Assembly: GCA_013398175.1 (NCBI GenBank)
Contig: VZRZ01006595.1
Location: forward strand, 744,001 to 808,000
Source: Climacteris rufus
Lineage: Eukaryota > Chordata > Aves > Passeriformes > Climacteridae
Length of the DNA stretch: 64,000 bases
Direction of reading: 5' to 3'
Positions 1 through 13,050 of this stretch are shown here, piece by piece (position 1 is the stretch's first letter; each line of letters opens with the position of its first letter). The notes beneath the pieces were generated by a model, which was given only the letters and a program-made list of their open reading frames with translations, had not been told where the DNA came from and made no database searches. The position numbers were made by a program, and so were the translations under genes.

Positions 1-3000
1 TTAGTTTTTTTCCATAGAACCCCAGACCCCAGGTAGAGATTTTGATAACTGTTCCAGAACTCGTTTCAAAGTGCTCTAAAGAGTGGTAAAATCTTCCCCA
101 GTTCTTAATGTTTTAGCCTTTTGTGCCCACAGAGCAGTTTCTGTAAACTCCTTTGTCACAGCATCCCGTGATGCTTCATGCCGAGCAACCTAGAAGATAA
201 GACTCCCCACCAGTGTCTTCTCAGAATTATACTTCTCCAGGACATTGTCTGCATTGCCATAACCTTCCCTTCTTCATGTTAGACCCCTGCCTTGGCATTC
301 AGCACTACTGCAATGCTTTCTGCAACTTACCTGGTGTCCTCCTGGCTTCTCAACCACTCATGTTCACACACTGTTCGCCCTGCCCTCAGTGTTATTTACC
401 ACTTTTCTTCTCTATGTAAAAGTCACACATCATCAGCAATGACTTCATGCAGACTTCCAGGCCACTTATAAATATGCTAGATATTTTTGAGCCAGTAGAG
501 AACCTCAGTGAGTGGGTAGTTTCCAGTCAATGAGTGTCCCTTACTGAGAACCATCAGTTGTGTGCAATACTGAGCTTATTAGCTCAGGCTGACTAATGAA
601 AAATTAACTATATGCAAAACCAGCACAACTGCTCATCACTTTTATGAAGAGTATCCACTAGCTTTGGGACTGAAAATTAGATGCATGGCTGTGATGTACA
701 GGCTCCCCAGAGTCACTTCCACACTGCAAACTGCAGTGTTGGTCCTCTATAGCTTATAATTTGGCTCTTAAGTGATGATTTTTTACATATGGGATACTTG
801 TGAGCACCAGAGAACTTAATAAAATAGCAGGAGGAACCTTGAAACTGAGTCTGAAACCATTCTGCCCAAATCCTTCATGTGTACCATATCCTAGCACAGC
901 TTTCTGGAACCGATAGTGCAGCCATAGCTGAGTTTGTAGTTTAGTTCAGACAAAAATTCACTTGAATTTGCATGAGAGACAGGACTAGTATCCCAAAGTG
1001 AGATGCTCAAGAATCCTTTAGCTGAAAACTGCTGTGAGGCAATTGCTGTGCTCTGAAAATGAGAGAATGCTTTCAAGGTTTAGCCCTATGCCCAGCTACA
1101 GTTAAGTTTTTAGCACCAATTGTTCTTTTGAAGGGCATATTTATTCTTCTGCCCCTATTGTGCCACTGTAATTTTAAACCTGTGCTCTATTAATGCTCAT
1201 CAGTTCTGTAAAACAGAAAAATCAAAATTGTCTTTATATATACTTAACCCTGACAATATTGTGTTTCATTCATTTTTTTAACGTCCACTAAACCCAATGC
1301 TGCACCAGAAAAGCCATTTAGCTCCCTAAAAATAGTTCACTGAGGAAAATAAACCATTCACATCTCAATTAAACCAATCTGTAAAAGCATAATTTCACTG
1401 CCTTTAATTCAGTTAACTTCTGCATGGAAGGGGTTGAAATCAGGATGCCCTTTACAACACTTCATGCTTCTGATACACTGAGGGATACTCAATTTTGGTT
1501 TCAAATTTATTTGAAATGGCATATACTATACAATCTGACCCTTGTGAGGCTCACAAGCAGTCTAGGTTATATAAGTCATACAAGGTTTCTTTTTTGACAG
1601 GTAGGATAGACTGAAAAAGAAAAAAAAAGAATCCTCTGGCTATACCTTGCTAGGGTCAAGGTAGCTCTTTGAACACTCCTGGAACACTCTAAACTTAATT
1701 TTATATGCATGATATCACACAACAGTCCTGTAGAATTTGTTGCAACCAAGGTGCCATTAATCTCAAATGCAAAGTATTAAAGAAAAAATTGTTTTGACAG
1801 TATGGATTCTAAGAGGTTTTTCCCACCCTCCTTCTTTTTTTTTTTTTTTNGGCTTACGACAGAGGAAAGCTAATCACACCACAGAATGAAGAGATGAGTG
1901 TACAGCTTCTCTCCCGAGTTCACAGGGCAGAGAGGGGAAAAGAATAGCCTAAAGAATGTACATATTCATATGTTCCAGACAGCAATGATTTGTGTTCTTC
2001 TGGATACCTGCTTAATGCAGTTAGCTCTCTGGAAAATATATCTAGGATAGAGCAAGTTGCTGTTTTCCCTGCTGTGGTATGAATTATAGTGACTATTTTT
2101 GAATTAGTTAGTTTAATAGAAGTTCTTATCCTGAAGACATAAAGTACTATACTGCTGTCACACCTCATGCCACCAGAAAAATATATGGGGGACATGCACA
2201 AATGTGCCCCAAATAAAAAAATACCTCATCTTCCCAGAGCACCTAAAACAGAATAGCACTGCAGAGAAATTAATTTTGTTTTCCATATGATAGATTGCCT
2301 GCTTGGAAGGCACAACACCACATTGATTTGTTCTGTCCTGAGAAAGGCTCCCATTTCAGACTGACTCCAGGCTTGCCCCGGGAGATAATAGAAAGAAAGT
2401 GCATTGCAGAAGGAGCTCACAGCATTGTACTCTGTTCTTGCATGCTCAACCAGCCACTGGGACCTTCAATATGAGCCTTAGAGCAAACACATGTGTGTGC
2501 TCATCTAGTGAGGCATCTCAGGAAAGGGGCACTGTCACAAACATGCCAACCTAAGTGCTACACAAAAGTTGGTTTACTGCGGTGAGTGAATTATTGGGTT
2601 GGCTCTGTGAGTGACACGTTATATAAAGTCCTGTGGAATGATACAGTTGTGAACCCACTGGAGGCTGAAAGGAAAAAGAAACAAAGGAATCTGGTGTTCA
2701 AATCTTTGCATGTACAACACGATCCTGCCACTGGTAAATAGAAGCAGAATGACAAGTTTCTTTTAAATCATTGATTCTATCAGAGATACCAGTATTATGT
2801 TGTTAAGGAAACTAAGCAGCTAAAATTCCTTGGAAAAGAATTTGAGTAAATTGTTCTCTTCTTAACCAACAACACGTTAATCCTCCATTTCTAACTTACC
2901 CTACTAGATTGGATAAGTGTAATACTGCAGGTTACACAGAAAACCTATAGACAAATACAAGTTTCTAAAAGAATCTCCAAGTATTGGCAATATTGCACCT

Positions 3001-5049
3001 TTTGTGATCTGACTTTTGGGAATTGTTAATAGATTATGGCCTTCCTGAAGAGGTGAAAGGGACCAGCTGCGACAGATTTGCCACGCCTCATTCTCAGATC
3101 TATTTCCACTCCCACTGCCTTCTTCTAACTTGAATCCCTAGAGCTTCTTGTCTTCAGAAGTTCCATTTCCATATCACCCTGTGGTACCCTGTTAATTATG
3201 GTAAGCAGGTATAGGCCCATCCTCTGCCACAAGACACAAACAGCACAGATCTCTGTTTCTTTCAGTATTTTAGAAATGTTTTTCTGAATCACTGCTCATT
3301 TGACATTTTCTTTATCCTTCCATTGTGCCACATTGCCGGATTTAACTGAAAGGTGTTATACTTTCTGTGATCAAGTAATGACAACTGTGCCACACATTTT
3401 ATCAAGATCTGAATTTAATTACAGGATCTAACAATGCTAAGAAGGGATGAGCCTTTGTATTTCACCAGGATATCCAAGATGAAAAATAAAGGAAAAAAAA
3501 AATCTGTCTGTGGATTTAGAGAAGCATTATTATATAGCATTATCTGACAGAAAGACCTGATAAGCTGTCAAATTAAAAAGCTGATTTGGGAAATTTTACT
3601 GAAACCACTTTTTGAAAAGAGACTCACTGCAGTGCCTTCTTTGGGTATCATCTAGGCTCTTTATTTAAAGACAGCAGCAGGATAGAACAATTTCATAATT
3701 TCTCAAAGGACAGCAGTGGCTTTTTTAAAAAAATAATTCCTTGACTTTGGATGAGCTGCAACAGAGGCTCACCCAAAGAGAATGGAAAAATAAATTTCCA
3801 TTTTTGTTAACATCAATCCTTCACATCAACAATGCAATTTTCTGGAAAATGAGACCTGGAAACGTGCTGAAAAATCCATTTAATCATAACCAAAGAGCAG
3901 TCAGAGCTGTATGAATCAGAAAAACATGCAAGAAATCAGTAGTGCAATTACAAAGGTAAGGTAACACTGGCCTAGTTACATCCATCACTTAGCTTCTGGT
4001 GTCTCAGTAACTAAGATGAATTTTTCATGTATTTTGATTCCCGCTTCTTCCAGGATAGTTTCTTCCATCGTTACTCTGGAGAACTTGCTGAACTAAGTTT
4101 CAAATAATTCCTTGTCTTATTTTTAGTTCTCCATTATTTTACACACTGGTGTAATGCCTTATTTTATTCACATTATAACTGCACACAATAACATGAATAT
4201 AGGTGGATATCAGCTTCCTAGAATACTCATAGAGGATTTTGTCCAGACGAAACAAACAGAAAATAACACAATTTTATCTTTGCTTTGGCTAAATATCGAA
4301 AACCTCATAGAAAAGTTAATTGTAAGAAACTTTTTTTGATTGAGTGATCATGAGTTGACTTACATTAATATAAGGACAACTAAAAATAATCCTGTAAATC
4401 AGATTCTTGATTTAAAAAGAACAAAATTTTATAAGGTGAAGGAAGTCAGACTGTGCAATCAGTATAAGGGGCTGGATTCAGCCAGGAATGACACTTGGAA
4501 ATTCTATGTCTCATTAAAATAATGAGACATATATTTCTATATTTGAACTTGCACTTGCAAGGTTAAAATATACCTGGGAGGACCTACTAGATTGAACAAC
4601 TACACTATCACAGACTATATTGCAGGAGGTTAAAGACCCAGACTTGCTCAGTAAAGGAAGCAGTGCCTTTCAGAATTAGAAAGATTAAATACTGAATTTG
4701 CCATAACTTAAGCCTGAAGAACCTTCCAAAGAAAGTAAAATAAATTCAAAAGCCAGAGATTCTTAAGTGTTATAAACAAAAAGAGATCACAGAATCAAGA
4801 AGAATCACTTTGTAGTGAGGTTGATGATGATCCAAGGGAGCAGATGAATTGACAAACAGGAATGTGTCTATGAAAACATAGATCTCCACAGCTCAGAAGA
4901 AAGCAATGTACATATTCTTAATGAACTTGTGGGGTCAGAAAGTAAGGAAGATGATCTCTATCCAAGAACTTAAGAACAAGAAGCCAGGAGTTTTTAAATA
5001 CAGCTATGCAATGGGGCATGTTGTTTCTTGTAGTAGAGAACAAATAATG
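1..5049. other. Downstream NRXN1 intron, distal part: no gene seen
   Basis: AT-rich unique-looking sequence on the 3' side of the neurexin exon, in gene orientation. There are only short accidental reading frames, without splice context or recognisable peptides. It contains a T-run ending in one undetermined base at 1850 and short A-runs (1618-1628, 3490-3502). The stretch around 4440-5040 may belong to the flank of the old LINE that follows, but I could not align it to anything I know. Confidence 0.6.
1832..1850. other. Poly-T run ending in a single undetermined base (N)
   Basis: A run of about 15 T ends in N at 1850, followed by GGCTTACGAC. It is the only ambiguous base in the window. It most likely marks uncertain homopolymer length or a polished gap rather than biology. 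Confidence 0.9.
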
Positions 5050-6400
5050 TAATAGCTTTACATGAGTAGAATTAAAAAACCTACCCAGCCAAAGCATTTA
5101 GTCTGACCTTAGCCATGCATGGTGCTTTAGAACAAATTTGAAAAGAAATAATTAAAAACATGGAAGCAATTGGAAAATGATATAAAATGCAACACTTTAC
5201 CAAATCATGTTAGACTAGTTTAATAGCTGTATTTGATAAGCTAACTAATTTTCTGGATGAAGGAAATGTAGTATCTCTAATTTTTCTGGATTTCAGTAAA
5301 GCATTTGATATGTAGCAAATTGTGAATTAAGTGTAGAAAAAATAGAGGAGTGTAAAAACTGTATGGTAAAGAGCTGAATTAAAAAAAAAAAACAACAAGG
5401 GGTAGCATCGAACACTACTTCATCAGGTGTCTTCTGTAGCTTCTTGGTGAATCATTCACACAGATGATAAATGAAGTTGCCTATATCTGAAAACTAAAAT
5501 TCCTCAAGAAACAGTAGATCTGTCATATCTACTAAAGCTCTCCAAGTATTTTGGAGAGCTGATGCCATCTAGTTGGATGAGTAGATCATCTGCATGTGCT
5601 AAAGTCAAACAAAGGTGATAAACTAAATACTGAGTTCTACATGGAGTTAACAAGATGAATATAATGGTGAATTCCCAAAGAGCATTAGACTGTGCCATAG
5701 GTGCCACCCCAGAAGCTACTGCAGATACGTATGCAAGGAAAAACTGTGGTTTTCCCACAGAAAAACTACCACAGTGGAACTCCTAAGTGAGTTCCATAAT
5801 CAATCATCTTTTGCATTTTCTTCACTGACCTCAGTATAAAATGTCAACCACACAATGAAATATGTAGATGACATAAAAGCAGATATAGTGGTAATGCTGA
5901 AGAGGCTGCAGATATCAGTCAAGAGGAACAGAGCCCTTCTGATTTAATAGAAGTGACACTAAAGCTTATACTACAAAGTGCAGGTCATAAACTTAAGATA
6001 TAGGACCAATCTCATGACTTCTTGCCATAAACTGGGATACTATGAGAGAGAATTCACAAGGAAAGACATTCAACAGGTAGCCAGCTGTAGAATTATATTG
6101 GACTTTCCAGGTTTGAGGTATGAAAAAGAAAATTAACATCTTAGAATGCAGAATTAATGTCTGTATTAATGTCTTTTTGTGTTCTTGGAGTGTTCTCACT
6201 ACTGTCCAGTTTCAAATACATGTGTTGAAAAACAAATTCAAAACAAAAATTAGCATCAAAGAAAGGCTACTATGATGAACAGAGAAATGAGAAAACTCTT
6301 TTGTGAAAAGACATAAAAAATAAAGTGGGATGAACTGGAAAGTGTTTGAACTGAAAGCAAAAGAAAATTTCTTTAGAGCAGAATGTTTCTCCTAAGTTAC
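5050..6400 (+). mobile_element. Ancient decayed CR1/L3-like LINE, reverse-transcriptase part of ORF2
   Basis: The plus strand keeps a co-linear series of segments typical of CR1/L3-type elements. AAATCATGTTAGACTAG at about 5202-5218 is followed by a region readable as NFLDEGNVVSLIFLDFSKAFD at about 5250-5310; LDFSKAFD is an RT motif. Then comes FFTDL-like sequence with YVDD-type ATGTAGATGACATAAA at about 5820-5880, then AGTGCAGGTCATAAACTTA and CATAAACTGGGA around 5978-6040. The last is AAAGGCTACTATGATGAACAGAG at about 6261-6283, which matches the late ORF2 RRATRMI-like segment. All frames are broken by stops and shifts. The stretch 5390-5790 aligns poorly and may include a later insertion after the A-run at 5381-5392. 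Ends are approximate. The element is much older than the CR1 at 32300. Confidence 0.72.
5536..5560. repeat. Perfect 10-bp inverted repeat with 5-base loop
   Basis: AGCTCTCCAA and TTGGAGAGCT are exact reverse complements separated by GTATT. The hairpin lies in the poorly alignable middle of the old LINE. A stem of this size is expected about once by chance in a window this long, so no function is claimed. Confidence 0.7.
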
Positions 6401-9400
6401 CCTCTAAGAGAAACAATTTATGCAAAGAAGCAGACTTGACCCAGTACATTTTAATTTCTAATTTCTTAAGCTCTTTTATCACTAACCTAACTTTTAAATG
6501 CACATGGGATAAAAAAAGAAATGGGAATGGGAAAAAAAAAGGCCATCCAAACCATTAATCCTTTAGTGGGAAAATGGGCCATTAATTTAAATATAGTCCC
6601 ATTAATATTTTCTTTATCATTCTAAACATTCTCAGAACTTGTTTTTGGACTGATAATGAAAATAATCCATGAGCTGTCTATAGCATTAAGCCTTTGTCTT
6701 GAGCTAGTGTAATAAATTAAAAATATTTTCTATGAAAATACACATCTAAAGCCTGATTTTATACACATGGCATACATTTATACATAAGGTGCTTGCTTGC
6801 ACATTTATCTTTACATATTCCCAGATGGAGAGTTCCTGAGAAATCATCCTGACTTTTCCAAACACTGTTATCTCCAAGGGAAGTCAAATATTATGAGATG
6901 TCCTTATTTCATTGGCACTGCTGGTTTCTCACAGCAGGAAAACGACACACAAACCAGGAGACATGGGGCAGTGTGTGTTTCACAGAAGCGTAATTGCTGT
7001 GAACAGAATTTAACTCTTTTCCATTGCATTTCTCTCCTGAGCAGAAAGGCAGTTTTTATTTTGTCTTTGGGAGCATTGTCCCAAGTAATGAAAGACTCCT
7101 CCAAGTTTTTAAGCTTTACAGCTTATCAGATGATGGTGTTCCTCATATCCTCTATGTCACCATCAGGACTGACTGATGACAGATCTGATTGTAGAGGTCA
7201 AAATTCTGACCATAGCAAAGTGAGAGAGAATCAAGATGGATTATTTTATCCAAAGAAGGAACCACGTGAGAAAAAGGGTACAAGTAATAGGTTGCTGGAT
7301 AAATTAATAAAGAAGCTTTTACTAATTTCCTGTGAAATACCTTCAAAGTTCTGTGTTCTAACAGCAGCGGCCAGGCAGGCTTGAAAACTTACCCTATGGC
7401 ACATACAAAGCAAGACAAATACTGAGATACCATGAACTTGTTAGGTTCCTACATCACCTTGGCCATTACCATTTTGCATGGATGTGGTGATAACTGTCCA
7501 TTTTATTCGAATACTCAAAGACACATTTGTGAAAGTGCTTGAGCTCTTTCCCTACCACCACACTTCCAGCTGAAAAACATCTTTGAGTCACTTCAGAAGA
7601 GGCTGTAGGGGCTTGAATTTGGAAGGTATTCCTAAGCCAGTAGTAAGCAAGTTGGGCAAGTACATGGATCGCTTGGGAAATACTAATCCATTCCTGGAGA
7701 AACAAGTGTACCGACACAAGTGGCTCCTGTTAATTTTGTAGTCAATCTGAACACAAAAAAATGAGGCAAATGGACACCATTCACCCTAAACAGGATACAT
7801 GACTCCTAGCATTTATCTTAAAGTTAAGTGTGTCCCATGAAAGACCCTCTATTTTCTAGAATATGGGGACCAGGAGAAACATTTAAATTACATGCCCCCT
7901 TCCCCCAGCCCTTGGATGTTCTGCAGGAACAACCTTTATGCCACAAATCCAGAGAAAGTCCCTAAAGACATGTGTGATCTCAGCTGTTTAATCAAAACCA
8001 AACCACTGAAAAATCCCCAAACCAACTGACAAAAAACAAACAAACAAAAGCCCCTACCCAGAATCACTCTGCATTACAGCAAAGCCCTCAGAGGTGGTGA
8101 TTGCCATATTGCAGAGGTACTTAGCATTAAGCATAATGTCAGTTTGATCTTCTGCCACCATACATGGACTCTCACACAGGTTCTTCTTTGGTGGATATAC
8201 TCAATAATAATTTATACTCCCCAATCACACAGATACATCTGTTCCAGTAGTTTGGCAGTGTTTTGGACAAGCCCTTTTGTGCAAACAATGTGACAGGCTC
8301 ATGCTGTTAGATCTGGGTCTGTCAGACACATCCCTGACATGTCCTGACCCATGGGGTTCATGAGGACAGCTGCAACAAAGTTGTGCTTTTCTAAGGCTGA
8401 GCAGAGATCCAGGGATGACTGGGAGGGCTTAATTTTATGTATTTGCCTACATCAGACTGCATCTTCCAACTGCTGCAGGCTCCCAGGGGCTGCTGAGCAT
8501 TCCCAGCAGAATGAAGAGCTTTGAAACCGTGAACCAGTTGCCCAATATCTAATAGATCATTTTCTATATAGAAAAATCTGCATGAGTCTGATTTGCTATA
8601 GAAGTCATGTAATTTCTCACTGGTAAAATGATTTGTTGTGCTCTGTGTTTTAAAAGAATCAGCACTGGGGAAACTGCCTTTGACCACACAGACCATAAAA
8701 ATAGTCTCAGAAAAGTGATTCTGAAGTTCTTTCACGATAAATAGTGGTTATCGTGGCTTTAAAATGTCCTCTGGCTTGCTCTGATATACTTTTTCAGAGT
8801 AGTAAAATGTACACACTTCTCTACTCAGGAACAAAAATCAGAAAATTAAGACAACTGTTTTTCATGTTAAATAGATATGGTTATGAGCACTACGAGAAAA
8901 AATTGTATTGTTTTTTCTTCTCTCCATTTGATCTTATTTGAAACAGATTTTCTTTCATGTGAGGAAGAAAATGTTTCAAATTAAATGTTTTGTTCTCAGA
9001 TTGTCTAAGTTCCTTATAAACACTGGGCAGGCTTGACACGAAAAATCATAACATTTTATTTAAAAAATACTTAAATACTGAAATTAATATTTTGACATTA
9101 CTAAAAACAATTTTTCTTTTAAATTTTGACCATAATTGTTAGTTCAGTTTCACACAAATTAACAAGTTTTTGTTTCATGCATCCTTAGGAAATCTACACT
9201 TCAGTATAGAATTATTACCTAACTGAAGCTACAAGAGCAGCCTCTTCACAGAAGTAGCTGGAGTTGCTATGGTGGTGCAGTCCCATCACCACAACATCAG
9301 CTAGACCATTGGGAAGGGCAATTAAAACTGAGTAGTGAAGCAGACAAGATAAGCCATAAGGAGTAGAAAGGATCTGCATGGAAATGGGGAGAGTCTATTG

Positions 9401-12400
9401 ACTGGGGACTCTGACTGCACAGTCATCAGTTTTCTCATTCCTGTTTAATATGATCATAAATTAGGCTGCATCCAGATAAGTCAATGTGAATTCACTATCT
9501 GAAAAAGAGGTCAAGATGAAATACTAAAGTTCTTTGGGAAGGTGCAGAGGGATGATGAAAATTCAGCAAAGAGACATAACATTGAATTTGGTTAAGAAAG
9601 ATGGAATATATAAATTGACTGCAGATACAGGCATCTTAATCAACTATCAAACTGCAATGTGCCACTCTCAATCACAGGGCTACCCACCAGCCACAAATAT
9701 GACGAGAAAAGGGTAAAACAGGATGAACATTTAATAAAGGGCAGAAATTGAAGCATACATCCTCATAGCTCTAGCATTTTACTCAGAGAAGTGACAAGAA
9801 AGAAATTTCAGAGTAAAAAATTTACTTTGCTGGTAGTCTGGAAGAACACACAAACGTAAATCTAAACCTCTGTTTCTGAAAATCACCCAGCCATTTCAGT
9901 ATACTGAAATCTTCACATTTGTCTGGCACTAAAACAAATTTTTCCTGACTATACAGGAAAAAACAACAACCATTTTAAGTAGGATAGTCATCCTCTACCA
10001 CTGACCTCTTTTACTTTTACAGCTCCCTCATTTCACACCTGCTCGGATATAAATTGAAGGTGCATTGGCCCAGAGAAAACTCAAGTCTAGTAGGATCAAG
10101 AACAATGTAACGAGAGAGACATTAGATTCTTTTCATCTTCCAGGGTGACTTCTGCATTTTATGCGGCTCTAGGACAAAGCACACAAAGCCACCATGGAAG
10201 CTCTGTGAAGCATTGTCATATGATACTTCCTGTGAGGTCTCTGCCCTTTGCAAGAACTCTGAACTCTGGGTGGCTCCTCAGACCTAAGACTGAGTTCAGA
10301 CAGCCTAGAAACGCCACACTGATTTGTGACAATCAGAGCCACAGCTCTTTTTCAAAAGGTGGTCACTGAGCACCAACAGGGGTGCCCACTGCCAGCTGTG
10401 GTGAGAATACACCAACTGTTATAGGACCTTGGGTGTCCTTATCTACAGCAGTTACATGGGGTTGGATGAAGGATACACAGGCAATGAAACTGAAAAATCC
10501 TCAGCTTCTGACCAGAAACTTCTCTCAGGAAATCATCACCCAGCGTCAGAAGATACCAGAAACAAACAGCCAATGTCTTGTAATCAGACACAACAACCTG
10601 AAGTGTAATTCAGAGAAAAATCCTCATAAAGACCTGATCGTTTTGTATTGTTAGACAACCAATTGATTTTTAATATTATTTTATTTTTGAAGAAAGAAAA
10701 TCCAGACTGTTTAAAACCAGCAAATTTAATAATTAAGCTGCTAATTTTGTTTTTACTTTTAGTTAAAAAACCCAAACCAACGAGGGTGCCAAACCTGATG
10801 GAGCGGAAGAAACAGAAGAGAAAAGTATGGCTAGATGGTCTTGTACTGGGAAGGGAGAAGAGATGGAAGGTGAAAAGGAGGAGGACAGTCAACAGTGATG
10901 CTATGGCATATAGCAGCCATAAAATATTGCTATGGGAAAGACAAAGAAAATTATAGACCAACAATAGTCTTAGAAGATCCAGCAATAAAGCAAGTCAAAG
11001 GATTCTGTACTCCAGCTAATGAAGCAAACGAAAATGCCTTGAAGTGCAGCTTGCACACAGATTGCTAATGGAAGCTCAAGAAGCTCTACCTTTTTGTTTT
11101 CCATTTTCAAAGAAAACATCCAATCTTCTTCCACTCCACTAATCCCATCCCAAGGAAAACACTTATTTTCTAAATTGATCTATGCTCAGCATAAACAAAT
11201 TCTGTGTGCCACTATCTTCAAAACTCAAGGCTTTACTTCGTGTTTGAGCCTGTCCAAGAGCTCCTTGTTCATCCAGACAGATGGATGGAATGTTTGCCTA
11301 ACTTCCTTTTTGCTGGGATGCATCACTACTGAGCTTGGAGTTGGTGAATTCATGCTCATAATTTAGCTAAAAAACAAAAGAAACAAACAAACAAAAAAAC
11401 TCCTCAAATCTATTTTTTTCCTTTGTACTGCATAAGTCAAACACACACTAAAACAAGTCCTCCCCAGCTTCCACCTTCTTGTTTCAGCAACCATTTACCA
11501 AACACTGCAAAATTAGAAAGCAAGGGGGGCATGGGGAAAACAGGAATATCTAAAAGATTGCTGAACATATTTCATTATCTGCCTTTCCCTCAAGAGTTTA
11601 TCACCTCTCATAGATGTGCCTAACTTAGAAACAATTAATGGCTCTAATTTCCAGAGCTGTTATTCATTCTTAGCATATTAGCACATACATGGAGTGTTTT
11701 AACAACTTCTGCTATATGTAATTTTTGTTACAATACATACATTCCTTTTATAGTCTAAATTATTTCCAATAAATTATCTGAAAGGTTATATTTCCCATGT
11801 AGGTTTTTAAAAATATTTTTCTTTTTAAAAGAATCAGGTGAACAGCTGGACTACAACTCAAATGGCAAAAACAATAACAGAAAAGCCTACCCTAAATACT
11901 AATAATTAGGACAGGGAATGGTTTATGCATTCCTTACTAGCAAGACATATCCTCCTGCTGCACTACACCCCCCAAAATTAAGTACTTTCTACTTTTAAAC
12001 TTATAAATCACAGCTGTCAGTATGCAACAGGCATTCTGGTTTGCATATTTGCTTTCACTTACACCTCCAGATTTGCTGCCTTTTGTTTAATATAAACACA
12101 CAGAGCAACTGTTACCAGATAACATGCAGAGGTATAAGTTACCATTAATGGCTCAGTAGTCATACTCAATAAGAAAGTGACTGCATGTCTGAAAAACCTG
12201 TTGCCTTTAAAAATGAATAAAATTAGTAACAAAGCAATCTTCAGTGCATGGCATTTGCATAAAACTAAATATGGGCCTGATCAAGTCAGCTCTATCTTCA
12301 TACTTGTGGTCCTGTTCAAGTCACCAGCATTACTTGCACAAATAATGCCCTGTAGTTTGCATTTGGAGTTAAGGCATCTCAGTTTGGTTGGATGGTTGTC

Positions 12401-12872
12401 CAATTGATAACTGCTGCACCGTTTGGTTTATGTCTGCTGGAACACTTCTGCTAAATTCATAAGCTTCAGATTACTGTAATCTTGTAATCAAAAGAACACA
12501 GACAACCTTTTCCTCAGTAAATGTTTCACCCCATCACTTGAGGATAGATTTGGGAGTCACTTTACTGTTGTAGCTTTTGTCAAAGCCTTTTTTTCCCCCC
12601 CCTCTAAACAAAAAATGCAATAAAAACAAATGAAAGAAACAAAACTACTACTTCATGCCTTGATAACTGCATTTTTCCACTTCCAGTAATAACTTGAATT
12701 TGTGCTTTTAAACTCACTTAGGAAATGCCATCATCATAAACTCTACAATCCTCAGGACCCTGTAACTACTTAGGTAGCTCCTGAAACACTGTAAAGGAGC
12801 TGATATTGTAACAGAAGAAGAGTAAAGCTCCAGGCACCTCCCACCCTCTTCATGCCAGGTGTTTGTGTGAGG
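6401..12872. other. Downstream NRXN1 intron, proximal part: no gene seen
   Basis: AT-rich intron sequence. A 195-codon open frame on the plus strand at 6797-7384 has no recognisable domain or splice logic and I treat it as chance. (AAAC)n-type A-rich stretches lie at 8030-8049 and 11371-11400. The SS4 cassette exon was looked for on the minus strand (GNNDNERLAMARQ...EWLLDK region) and not found. Sequence just downstream of the donor (12600-12872) contains a G-run/A-run block in transcript sense at about 12585-12615. Confidence 0.6.
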
Positions 12873-12881
12873 CCTTACCTG
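12873..12881 (-). promoter_or_regulatory. NRXN1: 5' splice donor of the neurexin exon (SS4 upstream boundary)
   Basis: On the minus strand the exon ends CCGCAG and the intron begins GTAAGG, a strong match to the donor consensus. The junction splits a Gly codon after its first base (phase 1). In neurexins this is the junction joined either to the SS4 cassette exon or directly to the next constitutive exon, a choice controlled by KHDRBS proteins (SAM68/SLM) in mammals. I saw no SS4 cassette in the 12.8 kb that follow. Confidence 0.93.
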
Positions 12882-13050
12882 CGGGGTAGCGCTCGATGAC
12901 GGGCCAGTTGTCCACCTGTAAGGTGGCATTGCCACCGCTCCGCGTGAAGCGCACCACGTGGTACTTCCCGTCGTTAATGATGGCGTTCATCTCCTCGATG
13001 GCGATGTCATCCGTCCCAACATTAAATTTAACTCCAATTTTTCCCTGGTG
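12879..13050 (-). CDS. NRXN1: Neurexin-1 internal exon: LNS6 domain segment ending at splice site 4
   Basis: Neurexin-1 is a presynaptic single-pass adhesion receptor. Its LNS6 domain, shared by the alpha and beta forms, binds neuroligins, LRRTMs and cerebellins. Read on the minus strand, this exon opens with HQGKIGVKFNVGTDDIAIEE, continues through NDGKYHVVRFTRSGG and ends NATLQVDNWPVIERYPA plus the first base of a Gly codon. That is 57 codons plus one base, 172 bp. GKIGVKF and TDDIAIEE fit neurexin-1 better than the neurexin-2 or -3 versions I remember. The second Asp of TDD should be the calcium-coordinating Asp of LNS6, by my recollection of the rat beta numbering. NAT is an N-glycosylation sequon. 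The exon starts after an AG with a strong pyrimidine tract and ends at a GTAAGG donor in phase 1, which is the position where the 30-residue SS4 insert is added or skipped. Met follows IEE and Asn precedes WPV where I recall Ser in mammals. Identity is certain as a neurexin and very likely NRXN1. The rest of the gene is outside the window. Confidence 0.96.

Noticed and set aside
4784..4800. TCACAGAATCA, similar to a reversed CR1 tail
   Set aside because: No CR1 body follows in the corresponding orientation.
6797..7384. 195-codon plus-strand open frame
   Set aside because: No recognisable domain, no promoter or splice context, low-complexity composition; consistent with chance in intron.
1..12878. 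Expected neurexin SS4 cassette exon
   Set aside because: Looked for the reverse complement of its GNNDNERLAM...DEWLLDK coding sequence; no match seen, so it must lie beyond the window. A tool-based search could still find a diverged copy.
12714..12935. 73-codon minus-strand frame overlapping the neurexin exon
   Set aside because: It runs in a different frame from the LNS6 peptide and crosses the splice donor, so it is a shadow of the real exon.
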